The notes under the pieces: model-generated
Database searches by the model: none
Seen by the model: only the letters and a program-made list of their open reading frames with translations
Told to the model about the DNA's origin: nothing
Translations under genes and position numbers: made by a program
In this document: piece by piece, positions 33,820-45,940 of the stretch
Layout of the letters: each line of letters begins with the position of its first letter
How positions within the stretch are numbered: position 1 is the first letter of the stretch
Assembly (NCBI GenBank): GCA_030159075.1
Contig: BROG01000480.1
Location: 186,001-250,000 of the forward strand
Direction of reading: 5' to 3'
DNA length: 64,000 nucleotides
From: Atrina japonica
Lineage: Eukaryota; Mollusca; Bivalvia; Pterioida; Pinnidae

Positions 33820-34240
33820 GACACTCCGTATTTGGACAAATAGAAACATAGACACTCCGTATTTGGCAGTTGCTATTTGTCCGGCTAACCGGATATATAT
33901 CTGTGAGGCTATTTGTCCGGCTAACCGGACAAATATCTGTGAGGCTATTTGTCCGGCTAACCGGATATATATCTGTGAGGCTATTTGTCCGGCTAACCGG
34001 ATATATATCTCCGGCTAACCGGATATATATCTGTGAGGCTATTTGTCCGAATTTTTTATTCTAGCTCTTCGTATGAAGAAAATTTGTCCCCAATACCAAT
34101 TTCTCCGTTTTCCGCCATCGCTCTGACGCGGGCTCCTGCTGCTGGAGATAAGATATGACATGCGCATTTTGTGTGACCGGACAAATAGTCAGAGAGCTAT
34201 TTGTCCGGTTAGCCGGACAAATAGACACTCCGAATTTTTT
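33820..34240. repeat. Palindromic TTGTCCGG array
   Basis: Units of about 36 bp starting GCTATTTGTCCGGCTAACCG at 33872, 33908, 33944 and 33980, with a shortened unit at 34011. One unit holds the palindrome ATTTGTCCGG-CTAA-CCGGACAAAT (33911-33934). The right end has CTATTTGTCCGG-TTAG-CCGGACAAATAG (34197-34224), 12-bp perfect arms. GACACTCCG followed by ATTT occurs near both ends, suggesting a foldback element. Confidence 0.75.
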
Positions 34241-34985
34241 ATCTTTATGCCTAAAGTCTAAAATAGCCCGGTGAGACGAAATATTCAAGTTATTTGGAAT
34301 GAAAACATACAAAAGTTTTGTTGCAAATGAACATCTGATCATGAAATATAGTTAATGGGAAAAAAGTTGGTATCATTCCGCACGGGAAGAGCCAGGCTTA
34401 TTTTTCGAGTGTGCAAAGAGAGACAACTCTATGTAAATTACATTGATAGCCACAGAAAGCTAGGCAGAACGCGTAGCTCCCGTATAAATATGGTGTTGTG
34501 CGGAAACAGTTATGCTGTTAAATCTTGTGAATAAGTCAGTAAGTATTTTTGAGAAATACTGAGACATTGTAAATGTTGTACACAGGCTACGAGTCAAATA
34601 TAAAGAAAAGTAACTACTGAAAGAACTGTGTTTGGGTCACTCAGTAATAAGAACAAATGCACCGATATTTTTGTGTAACAGGCAGAAATAAACAGATAAT
34701 TGCTAGAAAATGATAAATAAATGTATAAATAAACAAAATAATGAATACATTGTACATTGATAATTAAACAAATAAATAGATGGGTAAATAAATAGATTTA
34801 TAGATAAATAGTGTTGTCGATATATTGTTTGAATGGCCAAACACTGTTCTTTTCTATTGATCTAGAGGGAGATAACTCTAAATATTATATGCAGCGCACG
34901 TGTTACACCGGAAGCGACAAGTGATGCGTCGGGGAATTTGAGGTACAATATACGCCACAAGTTATTTGTACCTGAAGGTATATGG
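34241..34985. other. Intergenic, possible LTR fragment
   Basis: TATAAATATGG at 34483 and a TTTTTGTGTAACA end near 34680 look like parts of an LTR, but I see no direct flanks. The rest is AT-rich. Confidence 0.3.
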
Positions 34986-34989
34986 TGAA

Positions 34990-36375
34990 CATGTACAAGT
35001 TTTGTAAGTGGACCTTACGGGTTAAAAATGTTGTTAACCGTACAAATTTCAATGGTCTCAACATGAAGAACGATTGCGAATCTCAAACGGGTTAGAACCA
35101 GGTGTTCGGAAGGAGTCAGCGTCCTCTCCTGGCCTGCTACACCGTCACAAATGTTCCATGGAAACCTTTTTAGTACGATGGAAGTGGTCAAATTCGGTAA
35201 AAATGTCAAGTTTGGTCAAGCGGTCAAGTTCAGTGACAAGCACGATAAGGAAATGGAGTCACTGTCTGTGGCCGTGCTCCAGAAAACTATCTAATATTAT
35301 TGAATGGGGGACTTCATAATATTTAACAAGATGCCCGTATCGACCATAAAACTTCTTAAAGACGATTTCAAGCGTTCAACAACGTAGCCTTGTGTAAGTA
35401 GTTTATTGGCGAGTCGTTTCGCTCTCAGAATAAAATGTTCATAAGAATGACATGCCCTGGCATAACGTATAAGTTGTGCAATGGAAACGTCATAAGCAGG
35501 AGAAGATGGAATATTACTACTTAGAAATGGGAAGTTCGTGAAATGGAAATTAAAATCGTCGCGTTTGTCATAATGGCAGGTGCAGGCCGTCCTTTCCAAT
35601 CGACAGGAGTAAACCTCGGTAAGAAGCAGATGTGTTGCTCTCTGTAGTTTCATTGATCTCTATCTCAACAGGTTATATCTGGCCGAGGTAATTCTGAAAT
35701 TCAGAATTATTTATGGACAGGACGTCATTGATATACCGGTAAGTGAAATTGAACTGATATGCTAACTGTTTGTTTTCTTTGGAGAGCAGAGACTGTATTA
35801 ATGCCGCTTCATATGAATACAAAAAGATGTCAGCTAAAAGAGGTGTACAATTGGTACCCATTGGAATGCCGACAATCTGTTGGAAAACTTTTCCCACAAA
35901 AGCCACGGATATACTGTCTATCAAAAACCCCAGCATCTTGATAATATCGTTCTCAGTGTACTTGTTATTGGACTCATAGTGTTCCTTCAGAAAATAAGGT
36001 TTCTCGTGACCTTACACTAAATACTTATATCTGCGATTTTCATTTTTGTATACAAAGGAGTTTTGTATAATAGATGTTAACCTGTTTTTGAGTTTTGAGT
36101 TTTTGATGAGGAATTGTTGTGTAAAGGGTCGAAAATTCAAAAGTGCTTGTAATATGTTTGAAAGGAGACTTTAAATGTTCCAACAATTCTTTTGAGTTCT
36201 TCCGGATCCTCATCTGATTAACTCCGCTTCTTGAGTAAACCGTTGTACAGTACTTCGGAAGACCTTGTTTAATATGTGTAAGAATTTTGGTGAGTAAAAT
36301 ATATAAAGTCTTGGTGGAACACTTAGATGACCCTGTAATGAATCGGTGTTTATAGGGATTTTTGTGCATCTTTGG
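34990..36375 (-). mobile_element. PLE family B, RT nearly complete, with 3' tail
   Basis: Reading right to left: GSSKCSTKTLYILLTKIL, YSRSGVNQM, FEFSTLYTTIPHQKLK (about 36080-36130), FVYKNENRRYKYLV, VGIPMGTNCTPLLADIFLYS near 35850, FTYRYINDVLSINN near 35700-35740, then SSPAYDVSIAQLIRYARACH and RLANKLLTQGYV near the C-terminus (35380-35540). The catalytic pair is YIND instead of YIDD, so the first Asp is lost. Only a few frame breaks occur. The 3' tail (35050-35180) differs from family A but keeps the same layout. Confidence 0.8.
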
Positions 36376-36384
36376 AATTCAATA

Positions 36385-36595
36385 AATAAAAAAAATATAA
36401 AAATCTCAGATACCAAAGTATAAATCAATAGGATGTCCAGGACATAGATACAAATCCGGTAAAAATGGACAAACACGGACCTCTGGAAACCAAGAGGTGG
36501 GATCAGGTGCCATGGAGGAGTAAGCATCCCCTGTCGACCGGTCACACCCGCCGTGAGTCCACAGTCAAGTCCAATGAAACACGTGAGGAGTAAAT
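36385..36595 (-). mobile_element. PLE family A, 3' tail directly upstream of a family B copy
   Basis: A conserved A-type tail ends about 10 bp before the family B RT start, both in minus orientation, giving a head-to-tail arrangement as known for Penelope elements. Confidence 0.7.
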
Positions 36596-38640
36596 AACAA
36601 TTGACAAAATGACAGTTCTCTGACATCATCAGGATTGCGAAAAACTGAATTGTGTTTTGTGTTGACAGAATATTTATGTCGTCGAATTCTTAGTTTAAGA
36701 ACATTACTGATCGACTTAATCCACTCTGAAAGAGTATCAAGTTCGACATCTTCTTTCTAAGCCCAGCGTATGGCGTACTCTTCACATGCGTCCATAACAA
36801 TTTCAAAATTTTGGCGCCATGTAAACGAGACAGGTTCCCTATATTTTGGGCCTTTATAACGAAATTAAAAAACATTCTGAGAATATCGATGAATCAGTAA
36901 TACCGTCAAAATGAAAAGAGGCAATATTATTGTCCGCTTAACATAAGATGGAGGGGCGGAATAACCTTTTGTTTATCATAAGGATGACTCTACTAACTTC
37001 TCGTTTATGACAAGCTGTACGGGAAAAACGTTTTATACCTCAGTGGATACTCCCTTATATATGGTGACTAGTAGGAACGATTAATCTAGTCATTGTAATT
37101 TCAATATTATGCTTTATTACCTAAAATTTGAACTCGTCCAGGTCAAGAAAGGGTTCACAAGACTCCGCCCTCCAGGTTTTATGGAGGTTACTATATTACA
37201 TTGGTATTTTTGCGCCCGGCTTTCAGTACTTTCAGTACTTTGATTTTATCTTGTATCATGGTTAAATGACTGCCTCTATTCTTGATCTGAATAAATGTGT
37301 TTTAATCTTTTGGTTTGTTCTCCACAAATATCTATATAGTCAAAATAGTAAAATAACAATTGATCTTGACATTGTTATGTAGACTGAAAGAACACGATAA
37401 CACATAAAATCTGACTAACGGATACTTGAAATGAAAGTCAATTAGATCAGTGGATAAAGACCTGGAAAAAGCCAACAATATCAGTGGCATTAGAGCAGTG
37501 GAACAGTCAATTGCGTTCTACACTTTTTATTGCCATTCTATCAGAGTTCGCTCTCTTTGATCATTTTCATTACGCGAAGAACGAAAATATCACAAATCTC
37601 GCGAGAGTTCGAATATACCACTGTAACATGTTAAAAAACAAAGCACAAGTAGCTTGATAAATGGATGTCAAATATCCCCGTGAGACATTGCATCATAGTT
37701 GACCTCACCTCCGATAGTAGAAAAAACTTAGAGGTTCGAATATTTAATTAATTTGAACTTTATTATTTGATCTAAAGAAGTGAATTGTAAACTGCGGTGA
37801 TTTGTATTTGACACCATGCGCATCATCCGAAGGTCACTGATACGACAGACATAATGAGCATATTTTTAATTAAATCGGTCAATATGAAAACCAACTAACC
37901 ATATGCTGCTCGGAAAAGATGCGCGTAGTGTTCGAAGCTGCGTCTCAAGCCCATACGACAGACCTCAGAGCTATAACGAGGCCAATATTGAAATCACTGA
38001 TTAATAAGCATATTATTAATTAACCCGGAATCCATCTAGACCAATGCTGCGCGGATTAGATGCGCGTAGGGTTCGATTTGAATAAGAAATGGCGGCCGGT
38101 ATCACTTAAATTTCCGTTTGGTCAAGTGACTTCAATATTGGCCGAGTTTTTCAATACACAAGTATTGGCTTAGTTTTGTCAATATTGGCCAAGTTTTGAA
38201 TTTCATAAAATCCCGTGTTAGTCCAATATTACTGTAGTTAATTAATAATAGCTGGAATTAGTTAATTAAGAAATAACTGTATGTCCTTGTTTGTGCAGAC
38301 AAATGAGATATACAATACTCTTTATACGTAAAATTTGTGTCGCTGTTTGCACATTCTATCATATATAGACGAAAAAGGAGAGACTGTTTCTACTGGTATC
38401 ATAAATTCACTTCCGATGTAGCTGTTTGAACAAACGTTTGATGAAAGACTTTACTGCACTCTTGTAGCATTTTAACTATAAAATATTGCAAATACCAACA
38501 TAATGGTAACGTCGTTACAGTAAATGGTTGTCTTTTGACGTCATTTTTCGAGAATCCTTTTCATTTTGCCGATTTCCGAAAAATGGCGTATCAAGAAAAT
38601 GTCTATCTAAGGTATAAATGGGTATTTTATATGTAGTTAA
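36596..38640. other. Intergenic, diverged direct repeat
   Basis: Segments near 37822-37950 and 37955-38070 share AAGATGCGCGTAG, ATAATGAGCATATT-like and CATACGACAGAC-like words in order. No gene recognised. Confidence 0.4.
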
Positions 38641-38647
38641 TTCAGTC

Positions 38648-38720
38648 GTAATCACCTTATATCTATACATGAAAAACTTATATCTATACATGAAAAACAT
38701 AATATCTATACATGAAGTCC
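38648..38720. repeat. Outlying copies of the 21-bp TTATATCTATACATGAAAAA repeat
   Basis: Three copies of the unit that forms the main array at 38945. Confidence 0.8.
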
Positions 38721-38944
38721 GGGAAAAAGTCAATTTCATCAAAATATCTAAAAATGAGGGTTTTTTTAAAAGATTTATATCTGATAGGAAACAGATATTT
38801 GTGATTGATTATTATACAGGGATTATCTAACAACTACAACACATATCGTGTTTTATAATCGGGATTAACTTGGGATTTAATGTTTTGATAAGTATAACAG
38901 CTTTTATGTGCAATATCCCCCCTTTGATATTTGGTCACCAAAAA

Positions 38945-39500
38945 CGTTATATCCATACATGAAAAAACCTTATATCTATACATGAGAAACCTTATATCTA
39001 TACATGACAAACCTTATATATATACACGAAAAACCTTATATCTATACATGACAAACCTTATATCTATACATGACAAACCTTATATATACATACAAATGAA
39101 AAAACAACCCTTATATCTATACATGACAAATCTATACATGAAAAACTTATACATGAAAAACTTATATCTATACATGAAAAACCTTATATTTATACATGAA
39201 AAACCTTATATCTATACATGACAAACCTTATATCTATACATGACAAACCTTATATCTATACATGAGAAACCTTATATCTATACATGACAAACCTTATATA
39301 TATACATGAAAAACTTATATCTATACATGACAAACCTTATATCTATACATGAAAAACTTATATCTATACATGAAAAACTTATATCTATACATGAAAAACC
39401 TTATATCTATACATGACAAACCTTATATCTATACATGAGAAACCTTATATCTGACAAACCTTATATCTATACATGACAAACCTTATATCTATACATGGGA
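38945..39500. repeat. 21-22 bp minisatellite, about 25 copies
   Basis: CCTTATATCTATACATGAAA and CCTTATATCTATACATGACA alternate, with a few shortened units. Open frames through it encode only repeats. Confidence 0.95.
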
Positions 39501-39885
39501 TATATCCAATTTATCAAATTACATGTACAAGTTATAGTGTCATAGCAGACATTAAATTTTGACCTTTTATATAATGGATACCTTAAATTCTATTTAGTTC
39601 ATCCGAGTCACTAAGGTGGCTAAATGCGTAATGTTGCCATCCGCTGTCACGTGTGCTTAAACATTTGAACATTTTAAACTTCTCAAAACCACAGGGCTTA
39701 TTCCCATCAGTTTTGGTATGAAGGAGTAGGCGGGCAATGGTAGTGGAAATTGTGAAGTGTTATATATATATATTTCTAAATGAATTAACATCAAAATAAA
39801 CATAAACATAGAGTCTAGCGCTTTCATCCTTCTCGGGACTTGTCAAGGTACGTTACGGAAATGTAGTTAAATTGTGACGTTTACG

Positions 39886-39888
<3 letters not shown>

Positions 39889-39940
<52 letters not shown>
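39889..39940. repeat. (TA)n microsatellite
   Basis: About 50 bp of alternating TA. Confidence 0.95.
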
Positions 39941-39945
<5 letters not shown>

Positions 39946-39960
39946 AAAAGAGACAATTAC

Positions 39961-40034
39961 TGCCTCTGATTGGATTCGAACCTAGGACCCCTGGTTTACA
40001 AGTCTGGTGCTCTACCGATCGAGCTAAAGGGGAA
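39961..40034 (-). pseudogene. tRNA-Thr(TGT)-like sequence
   Basis: On the minus strand TAGCTCGATCGGTAGAGC (D arm), CTTGTAA (anticodon loop with TGT) and GGTTCGAATCC (T arm) are clear. The acceptor strands do not pair and the T stem has mismatches, so it is more likely a SINE head or tRNA pseudogene than an active tRNA. Confidence 0.5.
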
Positions 40035-40359
40035 ACCCCACTAGTTCAAGCTAGTAGGAACACCATATAACTAACCCTGCCACACACACATCTATATATA
40101 TATATATATTGTTTATACTGTTTATAATACTTTAGTAATCTATAAAGACCTTTTCTGTCTTAATGTCTGCACACATTCCCTTCCCTATATTATAGTAAAT
40201 GAATTGGGTAACGGCTGTACATATCATTTTAACCTATTTATCCCTAAATACATATTTGGACTGGTCTTAGTTATTGGTCTACAGACGATTACAGTGTTTT
40301 CAGGATTTGTTGAGTTAATGCAAAACAAACAAACACAAAGCCCACATCATTGAAGCAAA

Positions 40360-40365
40360 TTTATT
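40360..40365 (-). terminator. Polyadenylation signal of lipocalin B
   Basis: AATAAA on the minus strand, 51 bp after the gene B stop codon. Confidence 0.55.
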
Positions 40366-40415
40366 CCTCTAATTTTACAGATTAAATAGACTAGAGCGCG
40401 TGACCCGTATGTTGA

Positions 40416-43400
40416 TCATGTACATCCGGTTTGAACGGTGTCCTGAAAGTTGGCAGTGTCGATACCGTAGCCCTGGAGTGTGCCGTATATCGAGTTGACT
40501 CTAATTGAAGTCAGTCCAATTCGTAAGCGGGACAGAATCCAAGCCGACTCTGTAATGACATAACGTTATCTTTAAAGAGGCATTTGCTTTTTTCACAAAG
40601 ATATTTCTTTTTTCAACAAAGAAGAGATATACGCAGACATAAACATTCCTATATATTTTGTTAAAATTGGTTGAGAAACCCAGTCTTCCAATTATTCATT
40701 TGCGCATGATTATTTTTACCTTACTACTGGTACTTCTATTTGCTTTAAATACATTGTATTTGCAATAAATATATATCGACCTGTTAAAAATGCCATTGCC
40801 CAAGGACAATTTTGGCACTTACACTGAACATTACAACATCAAGTTAAGTTAAAATGAAGAAGTACCAATGGATACTCGAAAGGAATCTTTTGTCTTTAAA
40901 AAAGGAAACAATTTTAAAATAATACAGTCAATGTCATTTTTCTGTTAACAGAGATATTTAAAATATAAATACAATAGCAATACATATTCCCGTAAAAGAG
41001 TATACTTACCTTATTTACCCCTGTAGCCATATTTGAACTCGCCCATTTCAAAGAACAGTAAAGTCCACTGTCAGGATTCAGGGGTGTATGATTTAGAATA
41101 ATTTAGCATACGATAATGACTTATTCCTCCCTGAATTATGACAGTAGATTATACTGTTTACTAATTTAGGTGAGTCTAAATGTGCCTACGGGGTTGATAT
41201 AAAGTTAAATGTGAAGGATACGTACCGATATGGAAAATACCAAAGAAGTCGTTGCAAGACCAGACTACAGAGTAAGCTATATAATCTGTTTCCAGAACCC
41301 AATACGGACCATAAGGCTGGACTGAAAAAGAAAGGAAATAATCTGAATACTCTAAAAACTCGATTACAACAATAAGATTGGACTGAAAACGAGTAAAAAA
41401 ATGTGGAGACACAAAAACAAATTTTATATACAAAAGAGAATAAAGCTGTTTCGATTTTTTATAATTATATTTTCTGGTCTACACTTCTACGAATTAACCA
41501 CTGCTTCAAAATTTTTTTTTTTGAATACCTCAAATGGGAAGTTGTTTTGCAAACTCTCCTGGCTATGACTGGCCACAAGTACAGCCCCGTTGCAAAAGTA
41601 TTGGCGATTTTTCAAAATGGAGATATCGTATCTGTGCGTCTCGATTGGGAAAAGAGCGATAATTCTAACGAAAATACAAGTTATCCGATGAATCGTTGAC
41701 AGAGATATCTTTAGATAGGAAGTGACGTAATTTTATAATTTTGTAGTCAATGAAAACGAGCACAATTTTTACCATGGGTCGAAAATCGAAAGAATTGAGC
41801 GAAGAAGTTAAAAAAACTGATTGTAACTCTCAAAAGTAAGAATCACAAAAACTCAGAAATTGTCAAAACATTGGGTAGGCTATTAGTGAATCTACCATTT
41901 GATCCGTTTTGAAGAAGTTTTTACAGCAGTGAAATGTGAAGACTTACCGCGAAATGGTAGACCGTGTAAGCTGTCGCATAGGGATGAAAACTGGGTTCTG
42001 AGAGCGGTCAAAAGCAACATATAGGGCCTACATGATTTTGAATAATATTATATTGGAATTAAATCAAGGTAAAAATCCTACTGAAACAGTTCACAAATCT
42101 AAAGTCCAGAGATTCCTTAGGGGGAAAGGCTATCACAGGAGAGTGGTAAGGAAACGTATGTTAATTAGCTAAGTTAATAGGAAAAAAAGCGATTAACTTA
42201 GTGTTTAGAGAAACGACGACTGACTGTGGACCAGTATTGGCAGAAGGTAGTATTTTCGGATGAAACTCAAGTTGTTATTGATAAAAACCACAGAGTTTAT
42301 GTCTGAAGAAAAGCGTATCTACCCCAGTGCATGTACCCTCCTCGTTACAGTTATGGTGTGGGGAATCATACCCTATGATGGTGTCGGGACCTTTTGTCTT
42401 GTTGATGGCAACATAACTGCTCAAAAGTATACTGAAATATTTGACGAACATTTGTGGTCAGTAATAGCGAGGCATTTCGTCAACAAACCGTACCTATTTC
42501 AAGACGACAATGCGCCAGTACACAGGGCTTGGATTACATGTATTCCAAAACAAACAAAACAACAACATTCCGTCCATTACCTGGCCGACACAATCCCCGG
42601 ACATCAAAATTATTGAAAACATTTGACTAAAACTTGAACGATCACTGCAAAACATTGCTATGCATAACGTATCTCAAAACACCTCCCCTTCTTATGTAAA
42701 AAGAACCCTGTACTTATCAATTTTCCTTCACATCTAATGAGATCAAAAAGCCATCTTACAAAATAGCAAGACAAGTAAATCAGTTTTTTTATTTATTTTT
42801 TTATTGTTGTTTTAGGAAGTGCATCATTGTTTTTACGACCGAATTTTGAAAAATACTTTTGCTACGGTGCTGTACACGTAAATATAATCACGCAACTCAC
42901 AATAAATACCACCTGTTTATCTCAAACTGGTCTGATTAGCAAGGTGATCTCTTTAGCGGGGATTTGAAAATTACAGTAAAACATGTGTCTACTGGACAGT
43001 TGACGGACTAATCAAATTGTCCATTATAGAGAGATGTCAACTGAATTACGGATGTCCATTTACTTGTAATCAACTGTTACGATGCAATGCAAGGAAATAA
43101 ATATCAAGCAAAAAAAAACCCCCAAAAGATTGGAGTGTTTTTCAGCTTTAGTGAGAAATTGCCCTTGGCAATGGAAGTCGATCATAGGAAGACTGTCCGC
43201 TAATTCATGGTTAAAAATACAGAAATTATGCATACTGGGACCGTTTTCCAGGTAACAGAGCTGACAAAATTTGTCTGTCTAGATAACAAAGGTCTGCTTT
43301 ATAAATACAGCAGCGATACCAATTACTTTCGCATCACTACTGCAGGACGCAGATATAAGATTTTACAAAGCACATCATGTGTATACATATATACTTACAT

Positions 43401-45849
43401 CTGAAAAATCTAACACCTAATTTTGCTGGATTATCATCGTCCATTATTTTAGCGGATCCTGTTATTGAAACTTCTTCGCCCGTCCTAAATGACAAAATAC
43501 ATTTAATAAGCATTTTAACAAAAATATCACACAATTTTGGTCAGTCAGATTGCAGGATTAGTTGAAATATTTTTGGATTGTAGAAGATTTATCAGTTCAT
43601 TGTAGAGCTCAGAATCAATACATACCATAGCTTGTGTTTATATTTGTGCAGAAAAATATGTATATCCATACCAAGGGCTAATTCCGCCATTAGCCAATTT
43701 CGCCATTGATTAATGTAAAGACCCGACGAGCCATAAATCACGAAATGTTGTTGTTGGTTGTATTGTTGTTTAACGTCCCACTCAAGAATCACTCATACGG
43801 AGACGTCACCAAATGCCGGTGAAGAACTTCAAATTTTGGCCTATGCTCGGCACTTACGGCCATTGAGCAGTGAGGGTTCTTTAACGTCCCGACATCTTCT
43901 GTGACGGGACCTTGGTTTTTACTGTCTCATCCGAAGGACCTACCGGTAACTGGACTCGAACTCACGACCTCACGATCAAGAGTCGAGCGCCCTAACGACT
44001 GAGCCAGACCGGCTCTTTCTAGATTGTAAAACGATAATTGCCCACTTTGTACACATCTCTGATGTAATAATAACTTACGTTGTCTCGACATTTCGACCGA
44101 GAATCGATGATTTTATATAGATGTCAGAGATGATAACTACTTAAGCTGTATCGATACTTTGAGCAATAATCGTTCATTTCTACCTAAGTGGTGATAACTA
44201 CTTAACCTGTATCGATACTTTGAGCGATAATCGTTTATTTCCATAGATATCAGAGACGATGAATACTAAGGCTGTATCGATACATTGAGCGAAAATCGTT
44301 CATTTCTGTAGATATCAGAGGCGATGACTACTTAAACTATAACGATACTTTGAGTGATAATCGTGAATTTCTATAGATATCAGAGACGATGACTGCTTCA
44401 GCTGCATCTATACTTTGGCGATAATCGTTTATTTCTTTACATATCTCGGGTATCTGGACACTTCAACCAAGAATCGATCATTTTATATAGATGTCAGAGA
44501 CGATAACTACTTAAGCTGTATCGATTCTTTGAGCGATAATCGTTCATTTCTACTTAAGCGGTGATAACTACTTAAGCGGTGATAACTACTTAAGCTTTAT
44601 CGATACTTTGAGCGACAATCGATGATTTTATATAGATGTCAGAGACGATGACTACTTAAGTTGTATCGGTACTTTGAGCGATGACCGTTCATTTTCTTTA
44701 GATATCAGAGACGATGACTACTTCAGCTATATCGATATTTTGAGCGATAATCGTTCATTTTAATAGTTACCAGAGACAATACTACTTACGTGATATCGAT
44801 GCCAGTGTTGAGGACTGTGACAGAGTTATCATCGTTTATCGTGTATTGAGCCTTGATGCACTTTTGGTTTCTTTCAGGAAAAAACGGGAATTTTTTGAAT
44901 TCATACCAGACACCGTCATACTGTTAAAACAACATAAATAGTAATTAAGAAAATGGATCTAACAATCAAGTGTTTACTTATTTTTCTGTAATAAAATATT
45001 TCGTTTAACTGAAGAAAATGCAACTCATTGCATTTATTGTAAACAAAAATTAATTCCTAACTGAACACACGGGACTTATAAAGACCTATACTGGATTAAG
45101 AATATCATGAGACGCACAGGACTTAAAAAGACCTGTACTGGCTTAAGGACATCATGAGACGCACGGGACGTATAAAGACCTATACTGGCTTGGGACCATC
45201 ATGAGACGCACAGGCCTTATAAAGACATGTACTGGCTTAAGGACATCATGAGACGCACGGGACTTATAAAGTCCTGTACTGGCTGAAGGACATCATGAGA
45301 CGCACCGGACTTATAAAGTCCTGTACTGGCCTAGGAACATCATGAGACGCACAAGGGACTTATAAAGACCTATACTGGCTTAAGAACATTATGAGACGCA
45401 CGGGATTTATAAAGTCCTATACTGGCTTATGGAAATCATGAGACTCACGGGCCTTATAAAGACTTGTACTGATTTAAGGACATCGTGAGACACACGGGAC
45501 GTATAAATACCTATACTGGCTTATGAACATCATGAGACGCACGGGACATATAAAGACCTATACTGGCTTAGGAACATTATGAGATGCACAGACCTTATAA
45601 AGACCTGTATTGGCCTAAGGACATCATGAGACGCACGGGAATTAAAAAAACTGTACTGGCCTAGGAACATCATGAGACGTACGGGCCCTATAAATACCTT
45701 TACTGGCTCAGGAAAATCATGAGACACACGGGACTTACAAAGACCTGTACTGGCTTCGAAACATCATGAGACGCACGGGACTTATAAAGACCTATACGGG
45801 CTTAGGAACATCATGTCATATAAAATCCCAGCAGATTTGTTTATTTATA

Positions 45850-45940
<91 letters not shown>

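Noticed and set aside
33806..34064. Open frame with CPANRIYICEAI repeats
   Set aside because: Translation of the palindromic 36-bp array.
34360..34690. Complete LTR
   Set aside because: TATA-like and TGTAACA-like words exist, but no matching start, partner LTR or target duplication is visible.
36400..36629. Open frame on the minus strand resembling a secreted protein
   Set aside because: It is translation of the conserved non-coding Penelope-like 3' tail, which yields similar frames at 26238 and 22135.
36597..36645. Minus-strand CTGATGA followed by a TGTCAG/CTGTCA stem, hammerhead-like
   Set aside because: The GAAA core is replaced by a T-run and stem II has a mismatch, so the required core is missing.
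38945..39500. CRISPR array
   Set aside because: Units are contiguous 21-22 bp repeats with no unique spacers, in eukaryotic sequence.
39961..40034. Functional tRNA-Thr gene
   Set aside because: Acceptor strands do not pair and the T stem has mismatches; better explained as a tRNA-derived repeat or pseudogene.
45530..45727. Open frame in the 45-kb region
   Set aside because: Only translation of the 47-bp minisatellite.
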